In this document: one piece after another, positions 11,601-22,640 of the stretch
Numbering within the stretch: position 1 is the first letter of the stretch
Layout of the letters: every line of letters begins with the position of its first letter
Assembly: GCA_036873755.1 (NCBI GenBank)
Contig: JAVTVY010020360.1
Location: forward strand, 1 to 64,000
Source of the DNA: Hanleya hanleyi
Lineage: Eukaryota; Mollusca; Polyplacophora; Lepidopleurida; Hanleyidae
DNA: 64,000 bases
Direction of reading: 5' to 3'
The notes under the pieces: model-generated
Seen by the model: only the letters and a program-made list of their open reading frames with translations
The model's database searches: none
Told to the model about the DNA's origin: nothing
Translations under genes and position numbers: made by a program

Positions 11601-13060
11601 TTCCCCACAGCCAGAATGTTGATTAACAAACAAATAGTATAAGGAAAAGAGATGTGACAAACGTTACTTCGATCAATAGCACATACATGTACGTATCTTG
11701 GTTTGGTACGGAAAACTCATGTGGAGTAATCTCTTGGACTGGAAAAGCTTGCATTTCAAGGCATTACTCCACGCGAGTTACTTTTCCGTACCAGACCAGG
11801 GTACCCATATGCTATATGGCATCGCTCCAGGTTTATCGAAGTAACGCTTGTTACATCTCTTCATCTTCCTTTCTTCCTTCAACCGTCATCACCTGGCCAC
11901 CGGCGGCCAAGCAAAAAGAGCACATTTCCGCGTAAGCACATACGAGCCACAGACGTACCTTTAATTGACAATTCTTTCTCACATTGGGATTCGTTGTTCT
12001 GGCTCTGAGTATAAAACACTTTTTTTATTCCTTCCAGTCCATTTTCGCTTATTTTTTTCAAGGTTTGCCATTGGCTTATCTTGCTTTATCGGTCGACAAC
12101 GTACCGACCGGCAAGGCGTGACAAACAGCCCACTGAAATGCAGTGCCGGCCGACGCCTACCATTATTCACGAACGCAGGTACACATACCGACTACCGGCC
12201 GACATATGCATTTACCAGCCTACATCGTCCGACTACCGACCGAAATGTGTCATTTACCGGCTGATAGCCGTCTTTAGTATAAATAAGCCAAACAAACCAA
12301 AATTTTGTAGTCAAGATTTAACTATAGGATCCAAAACAGCTAGGGTATGGTACGTATATGCTACCTGGGATCGCTCCAGAAATATCGAGATAACGTTTGC
12401 CTTCACCTTTTAACACTAAAATAGTGTTGAGCTCAACACCAGTAAACGGTGTTGAGTAAGATCCTACAACGTATGTCCTCAACATCTTTTACAGATGTTT
12501 ACTAACACCATTATTTGGTGTTGAACCAGCGTTAGCACTTTACAGTCAACACCACAATTTGGTGCTGAACAACACCGTTATTTGGTGTTGAACTAGCCTC
12601 AACCGTGTTCATTTTTTGGTGTTGGAATCGGTTAATATCATCACTCAAATCTACTTTATGGTGTTGACCAGACCTGAACACCAAAATTATGTTGGGTCAA
12701 CCCCTGTTCCTGGTTGTGCTTGCGAACGACTGTTAAAGGACCCGAAACGTCCTGAAAAATCTCGCACGATACCAGAACATACATATATTCCTTTTCTTTG
12801 CAGATCGCGGAGATTGCGGAATGAACTATGTACTTCAGCAGGGAATGACAGTGATCGGAGAGTATCAACAGACTGTTTTCGTGCGGTCACTAATTGAGTG
12901 TGCCGTAGTTTGTAGCAACCATGTCCGATGTGATAGGGTCATCAGAATGAAGAACGAGGGCCGATGTGAGTTGTACTGGTCAGTGTCGCCTCTTATGACG
13001 GGAAATAATGTTACTGACACAAACATGACTGATGGAGGCAAGATTTACAGAATAGAGTAA
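8641..13060 (+). CDS. Secreted C-type lectin-PAN/apple-like domain protein, three exons
   Basis: Exons are 8641-8855, 11130-11425 and 12804-13060 (255 residues). The splice phases agree (AG|T, then G|AT) and every junction is GT-AG. Exon 1 encodes a signal peptide (hydrophobic FLVFCWFILPQIV, residues about 11-24) and the start of the C-type lectin fold (EYEEAKNMCQQKG). Exon 2 carries the rest: WIGLKLP, FLWESG, NEPD, KCVVID and NCGNKYSYIC, giving the four conserved cysteines of a short-form domain. EPD replaces the usual EPN/QPD sugar-binding triplet and the WND position reads WRT, so calcium-dependent sugar binding may be altered or lost. Exon 3 is a cysteine-rich PAN/apple-like module (SLIECAVVCSNHVRC, then RCELYWS). 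Such proteins are typically extracellular recognition or adhesion factors. The ATG is the first in frame before the signal peptide. Confidence 0.8.
8981..9134. mobile_element. Hairpin MITE in lectin intron 1
   Basis: Bases 8981-9050 and about 9066-9134 are near-perfect reverse complements (start AACAGTATTTTCG, end CGAAAATACTGTT), with a loop of under 20 bp (around cgcacgggactcaa). The arms differ at only a few positions. No target-site duplication is obvious. Confidence 0.75.
9587..9964. mobile_element. hAT-like MITE in lectin intron 1, with 8-bp target duplication
   Basis: The terminal inverted repeats of about 80 bp start CATCTTCATTTTATCCAGCC and end with its reverse complement. The element is flanked by the identical 8-mer CATAGCAA at 9579-9586 and 9965-9972. 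An 8-bp duplication is characteristic of hAT-superfamily insertions. There is no transposase frame, so it is non-autonomous. Confidence 0.8.
10003..10685. mobile_element. Foldback element in lectin intron 1
   Basis: About 145-bp inverted arms (10003-10150 and 10543-10685). Landmarks are acaagctgaaccctactgac at the left end and, inside, gacctaggtaac and tttgcgctcataaaaatcga, all mirrored on the right. The 390-bp centre is unrelated sequence without a gene. Confidence 0.75.
11698..11800. repeat. Short inverted repeat in lectin intron 2
   Basis: Bases 11698-11733 (tggtttggtacggaaaact, gtggagtaat) pair with 11760-11800. The flanking phrase around cgctccaggtttatcga recurs at about 12370-12395, suggesting a larger decayed element spanning 11690-12410. 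A compositionally odd stretch of ccgactaccgaccg-type words lies at 12090-12270. Confidence 0.5.
12415..12715 (+). repeat. GTGTTGA/TCAACAC palindromic repeat array in lectin intron 2
   Basis: Irregular tandem array of short inverted words (aacaccgttatttggtgttga and variants), about ten half-units, ending about 90 bp before exon 3. Each unit is itself a small hairpin. No coding content. Confidence 0.6.
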
Positions 13061-13089
13061 ATGATATACATAATACGCATATTATACGG

Positions 13090-13618
13090 TTGTTGTAACC
13101 ATGCCCAAATTGACATGATAATCAGGGCCAGTGACGAGGCGGAGTCGATGTGAGTTGTACTGATCGTCGTCGTCTGTATCAGGTTAGAGAGAAGTACCCC
13201 TCTAAAATGTAAGTAAAAAAGGTCGTTTTTGTCCAATAAATAATATATCGAATTAAGGGACAGGTGACCATGGACATATATATCCACATCGGATGGTATT
13301 GAAAAATAAATTGTCGTCTATCTAATATCTAATATGCATAATAATAGACGACAAGTTTTGTTTTGTATTAAAAATTAGATTATGAAGATTTTCATTGGAA
13401 AATCACGGTTACGACATCTAACAATATATAAGCCAAGTCGCCTGAAGATTTTGGAGTCTTATGATGAATAAATCGAAAGTTATTAAGCAATAAATGCCTT
13501 TTTTGCCCCCATTTTAGAGAGGCACTTCTCTCCAACCTGTATATGAAGGGAGAGAATATTACTGAAATAAATAAAAAACATGACTGATTGTGTCAAGATT
13601 TGTCGAACAGAGTAAGGC
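13090..13618 (+). pseudogene. Decayed copy of the lectin gene's PAN-like exon
   Basis: Bases 13095-13179 match the PAN exon around its NHVRC and RCELYWS codons (shared gatgtgagttgtactg), with stops and indels. The remainder, matching the exon's last 60 bp to its terminal gaacagagtaa, resumes at 13540-13618. The gap is filled by the MITE at 13180-13539. This is a tandem exon duplication that was later split by an insertion. Confidence 0.6.
13180..13539. mobile_element. 360-bp MITE splitting the decayed PAN exon
   Basis: The termini are CAGGTTAGAGAGAAGT on the left and, on the opposite strand, CAGGTTGGAGAGAAGT on the right; similarity continues for about 30 bp. The flanks are TAT at 13177-13179 and TAT at 13540-13542, consistent with a 3-bp duplication when compared with the intact exon. 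A similar terminus (caggttatacaggagaac) occurs at 27896. Confidence 0.65.
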
Positions 13619-13844
13619 CCAGGACCGATGAATATTTGGATGGTTTGTCGATTGTGTCATGGGAGGAAAGATACTTTTTTTTCAAGTTTGCAAATGGAAA
13701 CAAAACTTGACCGTATACAAACACTCGATCACAGGAAGCACTGGGAACAGATTCACCACACACTCTATTACAGACATGTCCACATGTTTAGATCCTTGGG
13801 GGTGGGAGACCTATTATTTGGAAATATATATGTAAGAGATGGGA

Positions 13845-14160
13845 AACGTTGACGATGTCTGGCGACTAAAAATCAACCATATGACTTCACAGGAAAGCCC
13901 TTGGCATCTCACATTCAGACTAGAATACGGAGGATTATAAGACTTGGTATATCAACCGCGTTTTTATTGCAGATGTTCATGTGGAAACTATGAAGTAACC
14001 ACATGGCTCCTAGAAGGGGCTTAAGCGGAATTTGACACCCTAGCTCGGGAGTTGTGATGACGGATCAGCTCAAGTAACTAACTGGTTTGGTGTTAATGGA
14101 TGAGCATCGAAGACGTCTGATGGAGTAAACGCCTCAACAGGGGGTGAACGGGGTAAATGT
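13845..14160 (-). repeat. Dispersed repeat family D1, minus-strand copy
   Basis: The reverse complement of this stretch matches 20050-20165 (tcgccagacgtcgtc, gattgctttttagtcgcc, cattcagac words) and 21085-21240 (taccccatgttgaggcg, ccgcttaa). The family recurs throughout 13.8-28 kb. No gene is present. Confidence 0.5.
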
Positions 14161-15544
14161 CAGAACACCAAGAAAAAACCCCTGTAATTGTCGACGTCGG
14201 ACGGTTCAGAATGTCGCACACTACCCTATCCTAGTATGTATAATAAAAAGACCAAGGAGGAGGGGAGAGCAAAACTTCCCGATTGTCGCAAAATGAGATA
14301 TATACGCAATAAAACTCAAATATATAATCGTACTATTCATCATTTGTGTATATCAGACGACAAATGGGCAAGATTTTGTCTGGCGAGATGTCTTTGCCCC
14401 GAACGAACAAAAACATTTAAGAGCATGCCTAATCTATATCATGAATTCCACGAAATCTTTAACCAAAACGTAATTCCGTCACATAATTGAAAATCTTGGT
14501 TATGTCATTCCTGAACAATTTTGCCCATGTGGTTGACAAGTCATTCTCGCTCTTTCACATTCAATCGACTATACGTACATTGCCGGGCACATGACAACAG
14601 AATTCGTGTGTTGGAATCTGTCCTCAGAATTTTTTAAACCGGATAAAATTGAAACTCTTAAAATAGAAAAACTCGCAACTCCTCAAAACATGGATCAAAA
14701 TGTTATTCCATCACGCAGTTTTGCTTAACCTCATTTATCAATTTGAAACTTTACTTGACAGAAATCAGATATAATGTTGTCCAGACACTCAGGATTCGAA
14801 TAAAACATCACCTGAAATGAGAAACATTCGAGTTTTGATGGAATATGTATGTAACCAACACGTCTTCATAAGATGGTTACTTCACTGTAATTCCATCAAG
14901 TGGTATACGAATGTCACGTTATCCGGTACAAATTAATTGTATTTCCCCTTTTTTCTCTCATCCTACAGTTCTTACCATGGACGAGTAATAACAGTGGTTC
15001 AGAAGAACTGAAACATGGGTACCTTGTAATTCCGTCACGCTTCTGTTGAATGTGACAATTATAACGATATAGGATAAAAATATTTAAAAAATATTTTCCA
15101 ATCTGATTTTCATAACATAGTGTACATTGTAGCAGAGACTACATTATATATTTCTTACTTCACTCCTGCTGGCAACGCCTAGAAGAGTTGTTTGTATAAT
15201 TTTACTCGTTACTTTACACTACTTGTATAAAGAGCTATCATATTTACAATCCGCACCGTACAATATTGGTCTCCAAATATATAGCATACATGGTCATCAG
15301 TCCACCGATAGTTATAAAAAAATGGGATGGGCACGACTTTAACCCGAATGAATTGAAACTGAATTCATCAGCTATTAATGTAATTTGAAGGCATTATGTT
15401 GCATCAGAAGATTGATTTCATGCTCTTGAGAATGAAACAGCTCACCTTTCATTAGTCACGATGTGTGGGTTCTATCATCACCACTGTGGAATCACTTGCC
15501 GAAGAATGACGCTCAAATAAAACACCTTACATTGATATGGGCGA
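14161..15544. other. AT-rich intergenic stretch, nothing recognised
   Basis: A 100-codon frame at 14188-14490 (cysteine-containing, basic) resembles no family I know and has no supporting splice or promoter context. Otherwise there are no repeats or genes visible. Confidence 0.4.
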
Positions 15545-18500
15545 CAAATCCATTCTCCATGGACGACAAAGCTATTCTCCATGGACGATACAACTATTCT
15601 CCATGGACGACAAATCTATTCTCCATGGACGACAAAGCTATTCTCCATGAATGACAAAACTTTTCTCCATGGACGACAAAGCTATTCTCGATGGACGAGT
15701 GAGTGAGTGAGTGAGTGAATACGATTTAACGTCGCTTTCAACTATTCTCCATGGACGATAAATATATTCTCCATGGACGACAAAGCTATTCTCCATGGAC
15801 GATAAAACTATTCTCCATGGACGACAAATATATTCTCCATTGACGACGAAGCTATTCTCCATGGACGACAAATCTATTCTCCATGGACGACAAAGCTATT
15901 CTCCATGGACGACAAATCTATTCTCCATGGACGACAAATCTATTCTCCATGGACGACAAAGCTATTCTCCATGAATGACAAAGCTTTTCTCCATGGACGA
16001 CAACACTATTCTCCATGGACGACAAAGCTATTCTCCATGGACGATAAATATATTCTCCATGGACGACAAAGCTATTTCTTATGGACGACAAAGCTATTCT
16101 CCATGGACGACAGAGCTATTCTCCATGGACGACAAATCTATTCTCCATGGACGACAGAGCTATTCTCCATGGACAACAAATCTATTCTCCATGGACGACA
16201 AAGCTATTCTCCATGGACGACAAAGCTTTCCTCCATGGACGATAAATATATTCTCCATGGACGACAAAGCTATTTCTTATGGACGACAAAGCTATTCTCC
16301 ATGGACGACAGAGCTATTCTCCATGGACGACAAATCTATTCTCCATGGACGACAGAGCTATTCTCCATGGACAACAAATCTATTCTCCATGGACGACAAA
16401 GCTATTCTCCATGGACGATAAAACTATTCTCCATGGACGACAAATCTATTCTCCATGGACGACAAAGCTATTCTCCATGATTGACAAAGCTTTTCTCCAT
16501 GGACGACACAACTATTCTCCACGGACGACAAAGCTATTCTCGATGGACGATAATATATTCTCCATGGACGACAAAGCTATTTCTTATGGACGACAAAGCT
16601 ATTCTCCATGGACGACAGAGCTATTCTCCATGGACGACAAATCTATTCTCCATGGACGACAGAGCTATTCTCCATGGACAACAAATCTATTCTCCATGGA
16701 CGACAAAGCTATTCTCCATGGACGACAAAGCTTTCTCCATGGACGATAAATATATTCTCCATGGACGACAAAGCTATTTCTTATGGACGACAAAGCTATT
16801 CTCCATGGACGACAGAGCTATTCTCCATGGACGACAAATCTATTCTCCATGGACGACAGAGCTATTCTCCATGGACAACAAATCTATTCTCCATGGACGA
16901 CAAAGCTATTCTCCATGGACGATAAAACTATTCTCCATGGACGACAAATCTATTCTCTATGGACGACAAAGCTATTCTCCATGATTGACAAAGCTTTTCT
17001 CCATGGACGACACAACTATTCTCCACGGACGACAAAGCTATTCTCGATGGACGATAATATATTCTCTATGGACGACAAAGCTATTTTCTATGGACGACAA
17101 AGCTATTCTCCATGGACGACAAATCTATTCTCCATGGACGACAAAGCTATTCTCCATGGATGACAAAGCTTTTCTCCATGGACGACAAAACTATTCTACA
17201 TGGACGACAAAGCTATTCTCGATGGACGATAAATATATTCTCCATGGACGACAAAGCTATTTTCTATCGACGGCAAAGCTATGCTCCATGGACGACAAGC
17301 TTTTCTCCATGGGACGACAACACTATTTTCTATCGACGACAAAGCTATGCTCCATGGACGACAAAGCTTTTCTCCATGGACTACAAAGCTATTCTCCATG
17401 GACGACACAGCTATTCTCCATGAATGACGAAGCTATATTCCATGGAGGACAAACCTATTCTCCATGGAGGACAAACCTATTTCTCCATGGACAACAAAAC
17501 TATTCTAGCTATTCTCTATGGACGACAAAACTATTCTTCATGGACGACAAATCTATTCTCCATGGACGACGAAACTATTTTCCATGGAAGACAGACCTAT
17601 TCTCCATGGAGGACAAACCTATTCTCCATGGAGGACAAAACTATTCTCCATGGAGGACTAAACTATTCTCCATGGAGGACAAACCTATTCTCCATAGAGG
17701 ACAAAACTATTCTCCATGGAGGATATTACCTATTCTCCATGGAGGACAAACCTATTCTCCATGGACGACACACCTATTCTCTATGGAGAACAAACCTATT
17801 CTCCATGGAGGAAAAAACTATTCTTCATCGAGGACAAAACTATTCTCCACGGAGGACAAACCATTTTTCTCCATGGAGGACAAAACTATTCTCCATGGAG
17901 GACAAAACTATTCTCCATGGAGGACAAACCTATTTTCCATGGACGACAAAACTATTCTCCATAGACGACAAAACTATTCTTCATGATCGACAAATCTATT
18001 CTCCATTGAGGACAAAACTATTCTTTATGGAGGACAAACTATTCTCCATGGAAGATAAACCTATTCTCCGTGGCGGACAAAACTATTCTCCATGGAGGAC
18101 AAAACTATTCTCCATGGAGGACAAACCTAATCTCCATGGAGGACAAACCTATTCTCCATGGAGGAAAAAAGTATTCTCCATGGACGACAAACCTATTCTC
18201 CATGGAGGACAAACCTATTCTCCATGGAGGACAAAACTATTCTCCAAGGAGGACAAACCTATTCTCCATGGACGACAAAACTATTCTACATGGACGACAA
18301 AGCTATTCTCGATGGACGATAAATATATTCTCCATGGACGACAAAGCTATTTTCTATCGACGGCAAAGCTATGCTCCATGGACGACACGCTTTTCTCCAT
18401 GGGACGACAACACTATTTTCTATCGACGACAAAGCTATGCTCCATGGACGACAAAGCTTTTCTCCATGGACTACAAAGCTATTCTCCATGGACGACACAG

Positions 18501-19590
18501 CTATTCTCCATGAATGACGAAGCTATATTCCATGGAGGACAAACCTATTCTCCATGGAGGACAAACCTATTTCTCCATGGACAACAAAACTATTCTAGCT
18601 ATTCTCTATGGACGACAAAACTATTCTTCATGGACGACAAATCTATTCTCCATGGACGACGAAACTATTTTCCATGGAAGACAGACCTATTCTCCATGGA
18701 GGACAAACCTATTCTCCATGGAGGACAAAACTATTCTCCATGGAGGACTAAACTATTCTCCATGGAGGACAAACCTATTCTCCATAGAGGACAAAACTAT
18801 TCTCCATGGAGGATATTACCTATTCTCCATGGAGGACAAACCTATTCTCCATGGACGACACACCTATTCTCTATGGAGAACAAACCTATTCTCCATGGAG
18901 GAAAAAACTATTCTCCATCGAGGACAAAACTATTCTCCACGGAGGACAAACCATTTTTCTCCATGGAGGACAAAACTATTCTCCATGGAGGACAAAACTA
19001 TTCTCCATGGAGGACAAACCTATTTTCCATGGACGACAAAACTATTCTCCATAGACGACAAAACTATTCTTCATGATCGACAAATCTATTCTCCATTGAG
19101 GACAAAACTATTCTTTATGGAGGACAAACTATTCTCCATGGAAGATAAACCTATTCTCCGTGGCGGACAAAACTATTCTCCATGGAGGACAAAACTATTC
19201 TCCATGGAGGACAAACCTAATCTCCATGGAGGACAAACCTATTCTCCATGGAGGAAAAAAGTATTCTCCATGGACGACAAACCTATTCTCCATGGAGGAC
19301 AAACCTATTCTCCATGGAGGACAAAACTATTCTCCATGGAGGACAAACCTATTCTCCATGGAGGACATACCTATTCTCCATGGACGACAAAACTATTCTC
19401 CATGGACGACAAACCTATTCTCCATGGAGGACAAAACTATTTTTCATGGAGGACAAAACTATTCTCCAAGGAGGACAAACCTATTCTTCATGGAGGACAA
19501 ACCAATTCTCCATGGACGACAACACTATTTTCCATGGAGGACAAACCTATTCTCCATGGACGACAAAACTATTCTCCATGGACGACGGGT
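15545..19590 (+). repeat. 22-bp minisatellite, about 180 units, in two sequence classes
   Basis: The unit is ctattctccatggacgacaa plus two bases. From 15545 to about 17430 the core is CCATGGACGACAAA(G/T); from about 17430 to 19590 it is mostly CCATGGAGGACAAA(A/C). Nearly every unit holds CCATGG. Because 22 is not a multiple of 3 and the 66-bp cycle has no stop, all three forward frames are long and spell the same 22-residue cycle, so the long frames here (up to 550 codons) are not evidence of a gene. Higher-order structure: blocks of about 505 bp starting near 15975, 16481 and 16985, and a 1090-bp block (17178-18267) repeated almost identically at 18268-19357. Confidence 0.95.
15698..15740 (-). 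mobile_element. SINE 3' tail inserted in the minisatellite
   Basis: A gtgagtgagtgagtgagtga run followed by tttaacgtcgctttcaa interrupts the 22-bp array. Read on the minus strand it ends in (CACT)n after a GTTAAAT word, like the SINE tail at 22561-22596. Confidence 0.6.
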
Positions 19591-20817
19591 TACTGTAAGT
19601 CAGGTCAGAAATTGGATTATCTGTGTACTTTTTCATTTCTGAGACTCTCTCGGTTAGGTGATCGATTTCTCATTACCAGGGATAACTGTACCGGTACATA
19701 CGATGACTGTCGTGGTCCGCCAGGTGAGATCACTGGTACGCTCCGACTGTTAGTTGGTCCTATCTATATCAGGTCTGTGAGTCCTTGGGGTTTTCCTGTT
19801 GAGTCATATGGTTGCTTTTTAGTCGCCAGACGTCGTCAATTTTTGTCACCTCTTGCATATCGCTTCATTTTATTACCTGTATATGGTAGGATTCTGCTGG
19901 TGGACTGTTAGTCCCCAAGGCCCGCTCTCTGTACATGTCACTCGACAAATACGACAAATTCTTGCGTTTACCAGGCTTACCCATGTTGAGGCGGTTATTT
20001 CATCAGACGTCCACGTTGCTCATATAGCTACAATAAAAGCGCGGTTGAGATACTAAGGCTACGTCCGAGAATCCGCCGTATTCTCGGGTCTGAATGTGAG
20101 GTACCGAGGGAAGTTTTCCTGTAGAGTCAGTCATATGATTGCTTTTTAGTCGCCAGACGTCGTCAATTTCTTGCATCTTGCATATCGCTCCAATTTTCTG
20201 CATTATAGTCTCAACTTTTTCGAATAGCATGGAACTCGAAGTACGAAAAGTGTTGTATTTTCGACTACGGTACCTATCACTGTCGGGTAATTGAATGGAT
20301 CTACACAGCATAGGCCTATACACGAGATTGAGTGAAAGCGTGTAATTCAGACCTTCAGAATGATAGGTCTGAAGAAAGACGTAGCCAAGAATTTGACCTA
20401 GCCAGGCATATTAGACTGGTTCCTAAATTCAATGAAGATGAGGTGGAAACATATTTTATGTCTTTTGAGAAAATTTCCGACAGTTTGAAGTAGACTGAAA
20501 TTCTCTGGACCTTGTTGCAACAAAGTGTGTTTGTAGGTTAGGCAACTGAAGTTTATACATCATTATCTGTGGAACAGCATGTTACCCATATGTAAGGATA
20601 TTGCGGGACAGAGCCCATCTCATATCTTTCACAGCGAAAATGACTTACCATCTAGTACCCCACATGTACGGATATTACGGGGCACTTTGTACCATACTGA
20701 AACAATTGTGTTATAGGGTAACGTAGCCATTTCCAAGCATGACAAATACGGACAGAGCATCTCGCGAAATTTCCACATGACGTGGGTGTCCCCGAGTCCC
20801 GCCCTTTGTAACCTTGT
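19591..20817 (+). repeat. Dispersed repeat copies following the minisatellite
   Basis: 19850-20060 shares ttacctgtatatgg, attctgctggtggac, gtcccc and acaataaaagcg with the 509-bp satellite inside element 2 (56650-58578). 19795-19850 and 20100-20170 are two copies of the D1 phrase gattgctttttagtcgccagacg. 20600-20800 is a diverged copy of the inverted-repeat element at 23920-24172. The open frame that runs on from the minisatellite to 19911 has no recognisable domain. Confidence 0.5.
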
Positions 20818-20995
20818 TTCAGTCATATCACGACGGTGCCTACATGTGCCAGAGCACGAGAGTGCTCACAGTTCCTATTACCCTGAACACTGATCAGCCC
20901 AGCCAGTACAGTACCCGGTCACCCATCCAAGTATTGTCCGAGCTTAACGTTGCTTAACTTCGGTGATCTGACGAGAACGGGGTGTGTCCAACGCC
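20817..20995 (-). mobile_element. 5S rRNA-derived SINE fragment
   Basis: On the minus strand, 20994 to 20908 reads as the first three-quarters of a 5S rRNA. It includes the internal promoter words gatcaccgaagttaagcaac and acttggatgggtgaccg, which are strongly conserved in 5S genes. After 20908 the sequence leaves 5S and continues into a body (actgtgagcactctcgtgc, cacatgtaggcaccgtcgtg) that is shared with the SINE at 22460-22596. A true 5S gene would end in a conserved 3' stem and a T run, both absent here. RNA polymerase III transcription from the A/C boxes is plausible but not shown. Confidence 0.7.
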
Positions 20996-20997
20996 CC

Positions 20998-22050
20998 CCC
21001 GGCCCTTTGTACATTTCATTTGACAAATATATGTAGGCTGTTTTGCATGGTGGAATAACCGTCTGGCATTACAGGCTAGTTTTTCTGGGTATTCTTGCAT
21101 TTGCTATGTTTACCCCATGTTGAGGCGTTTACTTCATCAAATACCCTCGAACTCATCCACTAACATCAGATGCGTTTCGAGCTTATCTGTCATCACAACT
21201 CCCAAGCTATCGTATCGAATTCCGCTTAATATACAAGCGTCTACTCCGTTATTCAATATTCAGCCGTCGTCCATTAAAGAATTTTCGCGTCCATAATCCA
21301 AAGACCTAGTTCATATAATAACATTAGCACCGAATTAAAAGAATAAATCATAGTATACATAAAATTAGGTTAGTTTCTTACAAGAGAGAAGCGGTCAACA
21401 GTTTTCAATGATGCCAGCAAGACATCATGAAGTTCCAAAAATATCAAGTTCGTATCATTGATCAGTATTCTTAATCCGTATGATTTTGGTTGTCAAGTCG
21501 TTATCTAGAGTATGATTTATCTCTGTCGCGCTCTGATTGTGACTGTTCATACGAATACGATGAGTACATAGGTTCAGACAGCCCCTAGCTACGGGTTAAG
21601 CGGAATTAGACAAAAGTTAAGAAACGTACCGCCATAGATATTGCACACGTATTTTGCTATCAGCAAGCGATATGTATCGCCAAATTTGAGAGACTTTGAG
21701 TGGAGGCGCTTGATGATATAGCTCTGTTTTATAAGTTTCTACAATAGTGTTTTGTGACGATTAAAATCGTCACATTTAACACAGGATCCAGCAAAGGTTA
21801 CTAGGCGAGATATGTATACGTCATATGCAGGTCCCTCTTACATATCACTATCCAGATAGGGATAGTTTACGATTTCGAAATTATAATCATCTCTTTTGTC
21901 ATAAAGTCCGTTCTAGGAGCCGTGTGGTCGCTTTATAGTCTCCACCAAAACAGCTGCAATTAAATGCGCGACTGAGACACTAAAACTACATCCGAGAATC
22001 CTCCAAATCCTCCGTCATTTTGTTGATACATATATTTATATATTTATTTT
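20998..22050. repeat. Dispersed repeat families D1/D2, minus-orientation copies
   Basis: 21085-21240 is the reverse complement of 14000-14160. 21236-21620 is the reverse complement of 27255-27690 (landmarks agaagcggtcaacagttttc, caagttcgtatcattgatcag, attccgcttaa) and is related to 36869-37136 and 44283-44480. No gene. Confidence 0.55.
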
Positions 22051-22640
22051 ATCTCAGTCACGTTTTGATTTTTATTGTTCATATGAAATTCATGGAGATA
22101 TGTGCATACGGCCTCTAGCCTCGTTAATCGAGATTTACACATTTGTTCAAGTCGTATCCAATCGGGCACTCCAGGATGCTATCCAGTTTTGCATCTGCTT
22201 CCAATATGACATTGCCTTAGTCTGATTTCAGCAAAATGACATTGAATTAATTGGTTGAATTAAGTGGTTTGATGATATTGTCATTATTGGTCTAAGTCTG
22301 TTCTCTTCAGTAGAGTTGCTTTGTATATCCTCACATGTTTTCTGTTCATATGTCTTGCACTCTTTTGTAGTTAATCCAAATCTCATATTGTTTCTCTGGT
22401 ATAAGTATTTGTTTGTTCACTTTCGTCAGTCTGCGTGCTTTTTCGTCTTGGTGTTCTGTTCTTTTGAATGTCCAGGATAATACCTAGGGACTGTGTGCAC
22501 TCTCATGTCCTGTCTGACACATGTAGTTACCGTCGTGGTATGACTTAAAAAGTGTTGAACGTTTTCAAACGTTAAATTCGATTCACTCACTCACTCCATT
22601 ATTTTGGTCTGAGAGGGTTGTTCAGCTTCCTCGATGGCTA
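22051..22640 (+). repeat. Direct repeat D3, copy 1 left part
   Basis: Diverged copy of 24380-24830 (landmarks gactgttcatatg, gttgatgatatt, gttctcttcagtagagttgc, tctcagattggttctctgg). The copy is interrupted by a SINE at 22460-22596. Its right part resumes at 23595-23870 after the 35-bp minisatellite, matching 24835-25110. Confidence 0.6.
22460..22596 (+). mobile_element. SINE copy with (CACT)n tail
   Basis: The body words gtgtgcactctcatgtcctg and gacacatgtagttaccgtcg precede gttaaattcgattcactcactcactc-type termini. The corresponding position of the related copy (24780-24790) lacks the segment, which marks it as an insertion. The body is the same as the non-5S part of 20817-20907. The 5S head is missing, so the copy is 5'-truncated. 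Confidence 0.7.

Noticed and set aside
14188..14490. 100-codon frame after the lectin gene
   Set aside because: No recognisable domain, no conservation inside the window to support it.
15905..19911. Several long open frames (up to 550 codons) in the 22-bp repeat
   Set aside because: They follow from the stop-free 66-bp cycle of a minisatellite and occur in all three frames; there is no independent sign of a gene.
20907..20995. Functional 5S rRNA gene
   Set aside because: Only about 88 bp match; the 3' stem and terminator are missing and the sequence continues into a SINE body.
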